The notes beneath the pieces were generated by a model that saw only the letters and a program-made list of their open reading frames with translations, did no database searches and was not told the DNA's origin. 64,000 nucleotides of DNA from Coffea arabica. Taxonomy: Eukaryota; Streptophyta; Magnoliopsida; Gentianales; Rubiaceae. A program made the translations under genes and the position numbers. Positions 34,421 to 45,153 of the stretch are shown one piece after another (the stretch's first letter is position 1; each line of letters opens with the position of its first letter). Location of the stretch: positions 1,428,501-1,492,500 of the forward strand of contig NC_092317.1 in NCBI RefSeq assembly GCF_036785885.1, in the 5' to 3' direction.

Positions 34421-37313
34421 TCACTTCCGGTAAGGATGGAACCTCCCACTTGCACCACCATTCCCATATCCCTTACTGCCACCACTACCGCTGCCACCTC
34501 CGCCACCATAACCTTTAGGGCCGCCATATCCTGCAGCACTACCGCTGCCGCCACCGCCACCATAACTTTTACCACCATCATAACCACTTCCATATCCTCT
34601 ACCACTACCATAGCCAGCAGCAGCACCACCATAACCGCCAGGAGCCCCGTAACTGCTAGCTCCATACCCAGCACCACCATACATGGGTCCACCAAACCCA
34701 AAACCATAACCGAAACCACCATATCCAGCATAAAAACCTGCACCTCCACCATAGTTTCCTGCATAGTTGCCATAACCACCATAACCACCATATCCACCAT
34801 ATCCGCCATATCCTCTACCCATCTTTCCACCATATCCACCACCAAACCCATCAGCACCACCACTATAACCACCACCATATGACTTGTTGGAATTACTACC
34901 ACCACGACGCATCCTGCTGTCACTTGAGTGATCAAACCCAGATCTTTTAGGCTCAGCTTTCTTTATTTCAACCTGAAACATTTATTTCTCTGCTTACCTC
35001 TCTTTCTTTAGAATACAAAAGGGAAACGAAATCTTAAAAGGTTAGAGATCATTGGCACTCACTTGTTTGCCACCAAGTTCATGCATTTGTCCATCAGTAA
35101 ATATCTTTTCAACAGCATCCTCTGTCTCAAAGGTGACAAAGCCAAAGCCTCGAGACCGCCCAGTTTTATGATCTAGCATGATCTGATGCTCCACAACTTT
35201 ACCATAGGCAGAAAAATATTCCCTCAACTCATCTGCAATAGAAGCTCATTTAAAGTCGAACACACTAATCAACTTGCATAAACTGAGATGAAATGGATCT
35301 GTTAAAGTTACCCTCAGTCAAGGTTAATGGAATACCGCCAATGAATATCTTCTTGGTTCTTGACACCCCGCCTCTACCCTGCATGTCCTCTCTAGGGACT
35401 GTCCTTTTCACTTCCACCTGATGTCAGATAAATAATGGTTGTAAAAATATGTTGCAAAAGAAAAACTGGTGAACCACTCAATAAGAAAGACCTTATACCG
35501 TTCTGCCATCTATAATGTGTTCCTCCTCTAGAACCTTATTAGCAACTTCAGGGTCAGCAAATGTTACAAATCCAAAACCTCGTGGTCTTCCAGAGATTTT
35601 ATCCATCATTATAACTGAATCTGTTAATTCACCATACTTGCTGAAATACCTGCTAAATGATTCTAGAATGAAAAAAATAAAGAAAGATAAAATCAGATTG
35701 CTGAATAAGCAAAACAGGCACCCAATTCAAACGCATATACTCAGACATGTCAAAAGCAGCTTGCATAGCGTTCGCCAAATTTACTGCACTATCGCATCTT
35801 ACAAGAAAAGTATAGCATTATTAAGTAGAAATAACGAACCACAAGCAACCAACCCAACACTACCAATGTCACATTCTAACGACAGATCAAGCATGGATTG
35901 CAAAGTTCATGCTCGTAATTAAACATAAAACCCCCCCTCCAGCCCACAAATGATAAAACAAATATGACATTAGTAATTCCAATCGAAAAGAAAATGAAGA
36001 TTCTCAGTAGATCATCTCACTTTTTGGTAAGTACCCAATTCCAACAATTTATTATGGTTATGCAGCCTTCCTAGACGAGTGCAAGCACTCAATGTAATTA
36101 AGGTATATCCTTATTTAACCTTAAAAGAAATTATAGTATGCCCTGTAAATAGGGCATCCATTTAGCCTCCGTCAGTGACCCTGCAATAGAAGGGATGAAA
36201 TGACACACCAAGCCCCCCTTTTTCTTCACCTGTACTCCCCACCCCCTTCTCCTCCACCCCTCATACACAATGAAAACGATATTCAAATTCTCTACATTCA
36301 ACTACTCATCTTCCACATTGTCTTTGATTGCAAATTACAAATATCACTTCTAAATTGTGGCAACAGGGGAAAGTCTTTTGCAATATGGTTGACAGTTCTC
36401 CTAAGGCTCCCCATACTAACCATATCTTTCACCAAGTGGCAAAGCATTTTCCATTAGATCTGTAAAAGATTAGACCTTCAGGATTCACAGAAAAACATGC
36501 CCAATCAACACAAATTATCGACAACACAGACAAAAGTTAAAAACCCGCCGCAAGTCCGCTAGTCACACGCATAAGCATTATTTTATCAGAAGTCTTCTGT
36601 TAGATGAAAATACACCAAAGCAAACCTCACAATTCATAGCAAAAGAGAATAACGGCAGAAGATAAAAGCAATATTCAGATAAAAAGGGTCCAATTATACA
36701 TCATCATTTGACAAGGAAAATCCAGAAATACATATAAAAATAAGAGCGTGAAATACCTTCAGAAGTCTCCCAAGCAATACCACCAACGAAGAGTTTTCTA
36801 CCACAGAAGAAAAACCAACAGTTATTGCTAAATTGTTCACACATCCCTCATTTTCATTTCTTTTTGTTAAGAGGCCAAAAACACAAAGGGGTTCGATTAC
36901 ACATCGAAAAAACTCTTCCCCCAATGCAAAAGACCCCTAGTACAATCAACTATTAAGCGAAAAAATCAATATTTTTGGAAACCCTAGGAGATTGATTCCC
37001 AACACAGACTACTACCATACTACAAACTAACCATAACTAAACTATAACTAACTAACCCTGCAGAAGAATCATCGACTGAAAGCTTTAAATCGTGGCCTGC
37101 AGTAGTACTATCATCTATGTTATCCAGTGGTTCCAACTCTCCACCTCCTCCTCCTATTCCACCGCCTCCTCCGCCGCGTTCGGAATAGTAGTCTTCTCCG
37201 TGGTTATCTTCCTCATACTCATCCTCCCCGCCACCTTGTCGGTGGTGAGATTGTTGTTCGTCGACTCCGTAAGCGGAGAAATTCTGTTCAGCGGCTACGT
37301 AATCATAATCCAT
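34421..37313 (-). CDS. Two-RRM glycine-rich hnRNP-like protein (RBGD type)
   Basis: Six exons on the minus strand: 37313-37057, 36797-36757, 35662-35499, 35417-35312, 35232-35063 and 34972-34421. They total 1290 nt and 429 aa, all in phase. The N-terminal 85 residues are acidic with a Gly run. RRM1 (about 87-160) has RNP2 KLFVGGI and RNP1 RGFGFVTF. RRM2 (about 174-250) has RNP2 KIFIGGI and RNP1 RGFGFVTF. After VEIKKAEPKR the last 170 residues are Gly/Tyr-rich GGY repeats ending GRFHPYRK. This layout matches the Arabidopsis RBGD/hnRNP-A-like family (At1g17640 type). Family knowledge: nuclear or shuttling RNA-binding proteins in mRNA processing and stress response; the GY-rich tail is a candidate phase-separating domain. 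Which family member it is remains uncertain. Confidence 0.93.
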
Positions 37314-39503
37314 TTGTTCTTAAGGATTCTCCTTTCTGTCTCTACCTATAAAAATACCTGCAAATCGAATACTACAAAATTATTTCCACTATGATACTGC
37401 TATGTGTTTACCTGTGGAAACCCTAATCAAAACCTGATGGAAATTTCCCGGTTTGCCCTATTCAGCTAGGGTTTTCTCCGGTGGTGGCGATTTTTTCGAT
37501 AGGCAAAACCCTAGTCCCGCTGGTGAAGATAAACACTCTTTTGCCAACTTGCAAAATTCGTATTGGAAAATATTTTACAAAGATCTAGACACGAGATAAC
37601 ATATGCTAATAAATGAATATATACTAATAATTTTGCTCCTACTAAACTAGTGAGTAAATATTCCGTTTCTTATTTTTGGGAGTGGTGAGATATTTGAGCC
37701 CGAAGGATGATAGGAAAAGTGAGAAAACGGTGGGTGCCCCCACTTTTTTTGTAGCTCTCGATGCCGGAAACGACGACGTAGCTTCGTGCTAATGGGTGGG
37801 ACGTGGCAATATTTGGGGCTGGGATGACTTGATCGCACCAACAACTGGCACGCTTTTGATCGTTGTGCCCCGGCTAATCCATCGTTTATTCGTCAACGCA
37901 ATTGAAGTCGTGGTACGGTCGTCCACGATATTTTCCGCATGTTAAACAATAAATTAAAAGAAAAACAAATACTACTACAAAGGATATATAACTTCAAGGT
38001 TTGAAATTTGAATACCATTAAAAAAAATTTGTGGCTACAAGCTTTTGATCTAATTGTCGAGGTTGAGATTTTAGAAATTAGAAATTCTTAGTTCGAATTT
38101 CACTAGATGTGAGTTTTATTTTAACTAAACATTAGTCTTGTTTCCACCATATTTGGGGTATTAGTTTTATATATTGTTATTTAGGGACCATTCGTCTCCA
38201 AATCCTACCACCGTTTTTTTTTTGTAATCATGTCAAAAAAAATTAAAAGAAAACAAAAGGAGACAGAGAGAGAGAGAAAACATTTATCATTGCATATCAT
38301 GAATGGTGCAATGTGATCGTGGTGCTTGGTAAAAAGATATTTGCAGTGTCACTGTAGGTACGGTTTGTGATGGAGATCCGGCATAAAAGGTTTCACAGAA
38401 GATCTCAATGTTAGGAGGACGGGCAGGGAAGCGACTGTTTCGAGAGGTTGATGACCAAAAATTGGCCTCCATAAAAATATAAGATTCAAGTTGCATATGT
38501 GAGAACTCACAAAATTTTATTTTATAATTACACGTTATTAAAAATAAGTTACATCGTGTGCATACAAAATATAATTTTGTGTATTTCACACAAAATCGAT
38601 CCGAACGATTTTTCTGATGACTGTTGGGGCCGTGTCCTCAATTTTATTATGTTAACAGCAAGAAGTTCCATGTCAAAAATACTTTGTTTTTTTTTTCCGG
38701 AAACGATAGATTATGTCAAAAATACTACTTGCTTGCCCAACAAATCGATATAAAATACCCTTTAGGTACGGTTTTATCTGGCAAGCGAACTAAGAAGGAC
38801 CCTTGCTCTCAGCTCCAGACCTCTATTAAATATGAGAGTATCACACGGCAAAACAGAACTATAGTATCAAAAGCAGCAACAATTCAACTGCAGAACACGA
38901 TAGCTTGGAGCAAGTACACTACAAGGGGAACATGGATCAAACACGTAGCATACGTCAACTAGCCTCTTCACCAGCAATCCTGTTTAATACTACACAGGTG
39001 ATGCTTATGAGATGATATCGAACGAGTCAAGCATCATCCTGTCACTATGTACCATTCAAGATTACAGGAGTTCAAGCTTTCTCAATCAAAGAACATCACC
39101 TGTGGCACAGACAAACACAGTGAAGACAAGACGAATCTTCTTTCACTTTTGTACTGGAAAGTTAGATTTTAATTGTAAAGCTGTAAAGGAAGACAGATAT
39201 GGTTATCATAGGATAAAATTGACTACTCAATGAATCGGCAAAGTAGTGAGGTTTTTTCTTCACAAGAAGCAAGCTATAGCTTTAGCATCTTGCATCTAAC
39301 AAAAGAAGACCTTGATTGAGTCGATCTATGGAGAGATTAAGGTGAGTGTGAAACGAGGCAAATACAAGTGTGAATCAGAAAGCACATTAGTTAATTGTAG
39401 AGGAAACACTAAAAATCCCATGAAATCTATGAATGAACCAGTTAGCACAAAAGAATTTACAGGCAGAGACCACCCAAGCAACCTTTACACTTTCGAAGGG
39501 CCA
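37314..39503. other. Upstream region of the RRM gene and intergenic DNA
   Basis: A 5' UTR of unknown length leads into AT-rich DNA. Near 38030-38170 is a possible old SINE remnant (TTAGTTCGAATTTC resembles a B box). A (GA)n piece lies near 38262-38276. A minus-strand frame at 38287-38470 starts at an internal Met, but I cannot link it to any family. 39240-39503 is FHA-gene 3' flank. Confidence 0.45.
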
Positions 39504-40771
39504 TCAATCTTCTACTTCTTCTTCATCTTCGTCTTCCTCAAATTCCTTCTCTTCTTCTTCTTCGTCAATTTCTTCCCCTGCCTCCTCCAACTGATCATTA
39601 TCCACAATAAAACCACCTAGCGTCTCATCATCTTCTTCCTCATCAATATCTTCCTCCTCAGCACGTTTTCTATACTTCAGTTTAGAAGTTGTACCTTTTC
39701 CAGTATCCTTGGACCGTTTGTCACCATCCTTGGATCTTGTCAAGTATTTAGCTTTCTGGACCTTTGTTGCCTTTGTAAGCAGCTCCTTCTCCTCTTCACT
39801 CTCCCCAGCCCAGTCTTCATCTTCATTTTGTCCATCTTTCTTCCTCTTCCTTCTCCCACATTTCCTCCTCTTATTTATGTCAAATCCATCATCCTCACTC
39901 TCCTCTCCAGGCTCCTCAAGAAACCAATCCCAGTTCTTAAAATCCCTAATCATTTTCCTGGGATAGCCATCAAACTCTTCTCCAATGACCAGAACACCAA
40001 ACTCTGCAATTCCAAAAAGATGTAGAAAAAAAATCAGGTAATAAGCGATATGAACTGATAGCTGATAAGAATTTTGTTAACCCCATATAATTCAAACATG
40101 TTTAAATCTCACCTCTCAATTCTCCAATTCCTCCTCAAACACCCGCCCCCTCCCCCGAGAAAAGGAAAGACGGAAAAAAAAGAAAAACAGAGTTCTTAAT
40201 CAACCAAATAGTTTAAATGATGCTTAGTATATCAAGGGCTAAATAAAGTGAATGAACTCGAAGAATAAAGACAATATCTGAAATCATATGACATCAGCCA
40301 GAAAATTGAAATAGAAAGAATTACAGAAAAAAGACAATACCTTTAACAGGATCAATATGTGAAATATCAATAGACTCGGGCTCTAATGCATCGAAATCTC
40401 GCACTTCACACCTACCCTCAAAATCCAACTCTCTCTTAAAATTGTCAGCTACAGAGTCAGCTTTTCTGACAGTGAACCAAACGGGAGTCTTGGCAGAAAC
40501 GCAAAACATGTCTCCAATTTCCATTTCACCGCGCTCACAAGTCCTAAAGGTGCTGACTTTACCGCGTTCGCCGCTGTGCACCCTTTACGGGATTCTTTCC
40601 GATAACTTGGAAACGAACCCTGTTGGGTTCATTGGAAGGAGCAAGTTCAAATGCCACGTGACGCCGGGAAACGGTTCTGTCCTTGGATTTGAGACCCAAA
40701 CCCCTTCCCCATTCTACCGTCGAACCCGGTTCCAGCAAGGTTTTTGAACCGTCGTTGCCCTCGATATCCAT
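39504..40771 (-). pseudogene. FHA-domain protein gene with an apparent frameshift
   Basis: Two exons are visible on the minus strand: 40771-40341 and 40003-39504. The joined length is 931 nt, one base more than a whole number of codons. Exon 1 starts MDIEG and carries an FHA core (GRGLGLKSKDRTVSRRHVAFEL), which binds phosphothreonine peptides. Near 40590 the frame changes: VIGKNPV is followed in the next frame by VHSGERGKVSTFR...CVSAKTPVWFTV, which looks like the continuing FHA fold. Exon 2 encodes FGVLVIGEEFDGYPRKMIRDFKNWDWFLEEP, a basic stretch, and a very acidic tail ending EEEVED. Upstream of ATG 40771 a TGA closes the frame at 40829-40831, so the first FHA strand is probably absent or out of frame. 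The rest of the gene looks well preserved, so recent loss or a sequencing error are both plausible. A working product would be about 309 aa and probably nuclear. Confidence 0.7.
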
Positions 40772-41378
40772 GTTTGGTTGCAAGTTCAACCCGGATAATT
40801 TGATTTCGGGGCCAAAACTGGTCGCTCCTCAAATCCTCCAGTTACCGCCGGCTCGATTCGATTCGCTGCAACTGCGAGACTAAAATACTGTTAAAAAGTC
40901 TTGCTGTTCTCTTCGTTTTGAATACCATGGGATTTTAAACTGCCATTTTATGGCGGAGAATAGTCTTAGAATCATTTCAGTTGAGGCGCTTAAATTGACT
41001 ACGGGTAAATTATGATTTACCACCGTCAATTTTACATAGATTAGATATCCCTCTCCATCCAAAACTTAGTAGTATTGAGACTAGATAAGGTAAATGTTAA
41101 TAAGGTAAATGTTAATCCCATTTCACTTTTTTTTAATCACATTCCTAGTATCATTTTTATTATATAATTTTTATTTATTAGAGTATATAATAGAATAATG
41201 ATTGAAGTACGATTAAAAAAAAAAAAACAGAATTTGATTAACATTTTCCTTTTACAAAACACCAAAATCACTTACAAGAGAGTTTGACCAACTGCTACTC
41301 AGACTTGCTTTGGCATCATTCATGAGCCAGGTGGGGAAAGATTCCACCCAACATAAATTTAAGGCAATGTTTGTCAGA
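40772..41378. other. FHA upstream region, intergenic
   Basis: AT-rich DNA with a tandem GGTAAATGTTAATA duplication near 41087-41117. No gene is recognised. Confidence 0.5.
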
Positions 41379-41386
41379 GTTATGAC

Positions 41387-42215
41387 TAGAGGTGGCAAAT
41401 CAACCCACTTAACTAAATTTACCCATACCCGCCCATGAATAGATGGGTATGGGTATCTTAAATTTTTGTATATGGGTATAAATGGGTTATCCAATAATAC
41501 TCATTTATTAAATGGGTATTATTGGGTAACCCATCAAACCCAATTAACCCATTTAAAATTCTCTTCCCCTAAATCTCTTCTTTTCCCCCACCCATTTTTT
41601 TTCAAATTTTTCATTTTGTCATGATGTTAACTACTTTTGTTTTATTATTATTATTATTTGTTGGTTTTATTTTATTATTTTGTTTTCTCTTCGTTTGTTA
41701 ACTTGCTCATTTTTCGGCATTACTAATTTATGATAAATTTGAGCCTCTTTTCTTATCTTTCTAAAATGAAATTTTAAATTTATATACGGAAAAAATGTTA
41801 GGGGTTAAAAATTTTTGGATTAAATTTTTATATTAACTTTTATAGTACTTAGTTCAAATTTTTATATTCTTATTATTCAATTATTAAATAATATGTAATT
41901 TTGTGAAATAGAGTATAAATGAAAAAAATTTGGTAATTAGGCTTATTGAACATTATAAGTAAATATTTAAAACTAATGATGGATACAAAGAGCGGTATAA
42001 ATTGATAACTTAGTTTGCAAAAATGAATTTAAATGAATTTATAAAAAATTAAAATAAATGGGTTATAAATGGGTAATTGGGTTACCCAATTCATTTTTTG
42101 ACTTACCCATTTATACCCATCTAATTAAATGGGTATAAATGGGTTGACTCACTTATACCCATTACCCATTTTACCCAACCCAAACCCGCCCAAGTCACCC
42201 ATTTTGACACCTCTA
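41387..42215. mobile_element. Non-autonomous hAT-type element, 829 bp
   Basis: The terminal inverted repeats are TAGAGGTGGCAAA and, at the other end inverted, TAGAGGTGTCAAA. Perfect 8-bp flanks GTTATGAC lie at 41379-41386 and 42216-42223. An 8-bp target duplication and a TAGRGGTG terminus are typical of hAT. Inside both ends are many copies of ATGGGTATGGG / TACCCATTT-type subterminal repeats, expected to be transposase binding sites. There is no transposase frame. Confidence 0.88.
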
Positions 42216-42325
42216 GTTATGACTAACAGTAAGTAGATGTATGACTCGTCGAGTTGTCGCTATTTTCACTTTTGTTAAATAGTATAAAACTTGTCAAGTG
42301 TTCCAAAAGCCTTCTGCTGCTTTTA

Positions 42326-42850
42326 GGCTTAGTTTGGGAGTTTAGGATAGAAAAGAGGAGAAGGGAAAACTTTAAGTTATGAGAAAAGAAAAGAGAAGAG
42401 AAGGGATTGTTATATTATTGTTTGGAAATTTTGAGAATTAGTGGAATGATTTTGGATATGAAAGTTATTAAATATTTGTTTAAGACCTTTTTAAGGATAA
42501 AATAGGTATTTTAAAAAACTTTCACAAGGTTCCTCAAACCTTCTCTCTATTTCTGTCCAATTTGAGAGGAGAATTTTTGTCTACTATTCATCCTCCTGAA
42601 TCCTCTTATTTTCTTTTTTAATAAAAATTCACAAACAAAGGAAAAAATTAAAGTTGGATAGCCAATTTTTCTATAAAAAAATTTCGCTTGCATCATAAAT
42701 ATATTTTTCAATTCACCTTTTTATATTTTCAACTATTTTTTTATCTCACATACATCATATCATAAAAAAATATTACAGTAATTATTTAGAATAATACTCT
42801 ATCCAAACTCTTCTTTCTCTCTCTTTTCTATCCAAATTCTCATCTTCCAA
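42326..42850. mobile_element. Possible MITE with a second MITE inside
   Basis: GTTTGGGAGTTTAGGATAGAAAAG near 42334 is mirrored by CTTTTCTATCCAAATTCTCATC near 42824-42845, giving imperfect inverted ends about 500 bp apart. Within it, 42653-42809 is an inverted copy of the MITE at 33380-33540. Target duplications are not clear. Confidence 0.4.
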
Positions 42851-42882
42851 AAGAAGCATTAGGTTCCAAAAGAAGCATTAGG

Positions 42883-43007
42883 GTTTGGGTTGGTAGTTAT
42901 AAGTCTCCTGTGGGACCTCAAAGGAAACCGGCTTTTGGGGTTTCCTCGGGGTTTAGGTTTGTAAAAATTGAGGTAAGCTCTTTGGGCTTCGAAAGGAAAA
43001 AAAAAAA
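42883..43007 (+). mobile_element. Short poly(A)-tailed retroposon
   Basis: A body of about 125 bp ends in about 17 A. It is flanked by AAAAGAAGCATTAGG at 42868-42882 and about 43008-43022. A third copy of the flank at 42850-42864 shows the target was already locally duplicated, or was duplicated afterwards. Clear pol III boxes were not seen, so calling it a SINE is inference from the tail and the target duplication. Confidence 0.65.
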
Positions 43008-45153
43008 AAAAGAAGCATTAGGTTCTTGATTGAACTCTCTAACCCTACTCTTTACTCATTGTGGGGTTTATTTCTTTCAACTTAGAAGAAGAACGTCAAG
43101 TCATGCTCAAGCTTGATTTGAATTTCCAAGAGTTTATAACAGAAGTCGATTTCAACTTGATACTACAGCGGGCATGCGAATGCCAAAACAATTTTCTTTC
43201 GAAATGACAAATTTATTATTTTTAGTATAAATTTTATATTTTTCTTATTGAATGCTTTTTACCAAGTCGTTCCCATGCTCATTATGAATCTGTAAGAGTT
43301 TATGAATGGAGTAGGCTGACTTTAGCATTTGCATGCGAGATCCATTTTTGTGCTTAATTAATTAAAGCTTGGGTCAAGATTTGATTAACTCAAGTCCGCA
43401 AACTTTTAGTCAAAGGGATTGATTGACACCATATAGTAACAAATTAGAGTGTACTATTAAAAATTTCAATAGTTTGAAGACTTGTTTCCTTTTCATTATA
43501 TTTTGAGCATGGGTTTGGTTAATTGATTGGCTGAGATAGGATAACTCATATTGAGTTTGAGTTGTGCACTAGATTACTAAATCTTCAGTGTTTATGTGTT
43601 TAGTTAAGAGTTAGGATAAGATGGCGATATTAGTAAATTAACCAAACTATAACCATCTTTAGGTATGTTAATTGGTCCAGTCTTTACCCATACCTAATAT
43701 TTTTTCATGGTGTTTGAGTTTAATTTTTCAAATTCAAATCTATACCCTGAAAGAAAGTCATAGATTTGAATAAGATTTGGTTTATATGATTCATATTCAA
43801 ATCTAAATCCAAATCATACTCACGTGTATGCGTGTGTGTGTATGTTAGTAAATTTACAAAATAATATAATATTCTATGGACATTTGATTAAATACACTAT
43901 GACTCCATGACTATTAGATTAAATGATATGTTCATAACTTAACAAAACACTGCCTAACCTCGCCTATCTATAGTATTGCGGATGAATATTCGAAAATAAA
44001 TTGAAGTAGTTGATAATAGTTCTTTTTTTAGTTTATAATATTACATGCAAATTTTTGAATGCTAATTTTACTCGAAAGTAAAAATGAATGGTATCACGAT
44101 ATGCTCATACTGGTATCATAGATACCTATTTGATACCCAAACCCACGGTGACTTGAGTTTACATCTTCAGACGCATAAGGATCTAGGTTTGGATCTAATT
44201 AATTTTAATGGGTTTAGATTTGGATAAAACAGATCCAACATAGACCCTACCAATTAACATGCAATATTATTTTCATTTGCTAATTAGTTATTTAATTATA
44301 ATTCATTAAAGTTATCGTCTAAAGTTGAGATCTTAGAACTTAGAGGTTACGAGTTATAATTTTTTCTACCCCAACATTCCCCCGCTAAAAAAAATTTAAA
44401 AAGTTGAAATTATTTTTTAAACAATATGTAAATATAGAAATTAAACTTTATGTAGTCGGACAACGTAATCCAATAGATAAGTGGAGGGCAATCGCGGAGA
44501 AGCTAGAAGCATATTGTTGTGACCCTCTGATTTATAGTTTATAAATACAAAAAGTCAGCCTTAGTTTTCATGATTAAAAAAATGAAAAAAAGAAGTAATT
44601 ACCAAAAAAAAAAAGAAGTAATTAAATTAGCCTTGCCTCAACGAAATAGAGCGAAATTAAGCTAAGCCTTATTAGCCTTTTTTATTGAAAACAGTAATTG
44701 AAAAATCCTCAAATACTTTTTAGCCCTTAAAACAGGAGTAATCGAAAAATACTTTTTGCCCTTAAAACGTAATTCTACTTTTGAGTAAGGTCCGATTGGA
44801 AACCCGAGCGGTCCAGCATGAATTATCTTTTCATTAGCGGTCCAACTTGAGCCGCGCGTGAAATGGGCACTTTGCACGTGAGCGTGAGAAAATTCCCTAT
44901 CTGTCTAGGCATAACCTACAGGTTTCTTCGGGTCAGGTAGTCAGGTCGCTAACACAAACAAACCGCCCACTCGCCCCTCTCTGCTTCGGTCTTTCTCCCG
45001 AATTCTCTCGCATAAAAGCCCTCTTTCTCGTTCACTTTCCCTCCTTTTCTCTTCAACCTTTTTGGTTCCTCCCCCTTGTTTTTGATTTCTTTATTCCTTA
45101 TTTTATCCATTTTCTAGGTTTTAAGTTTCAATTTCTTCGCGATCTCGCCAAAG
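43008..45153. other. Intergenic and NAP1 promoter region
   Basis: 43.0-44.6 kb is AT-rich with no gene. From about 44950 the composition shifts to CT-rich, with CATAAAAG near 45011 as the best TATA-like site. A long pyrimidine-rich leader then runs to the NAP1 ATG. Confidence 0.5.

Noticed and set aside
34294-34935. Long open frames overlapping the last exon of the RRM gene on both strands
   Set aside because: They are out-of-frame readings of the GGY repeat exon, giving Val/Met-rich or Ser/Thr-rich low-complexity strings. The true frame is fixed by two RRMs and in-phase splice sites.
38287-38589. Minus-strand frame of 100 codons ending HCTIHDMQ
   Set aside because: The composition is protein-like, but I recognise no family, no splice partner and no promoter, and it sits in repeat-rich DNA. 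Not enough to call a gene.
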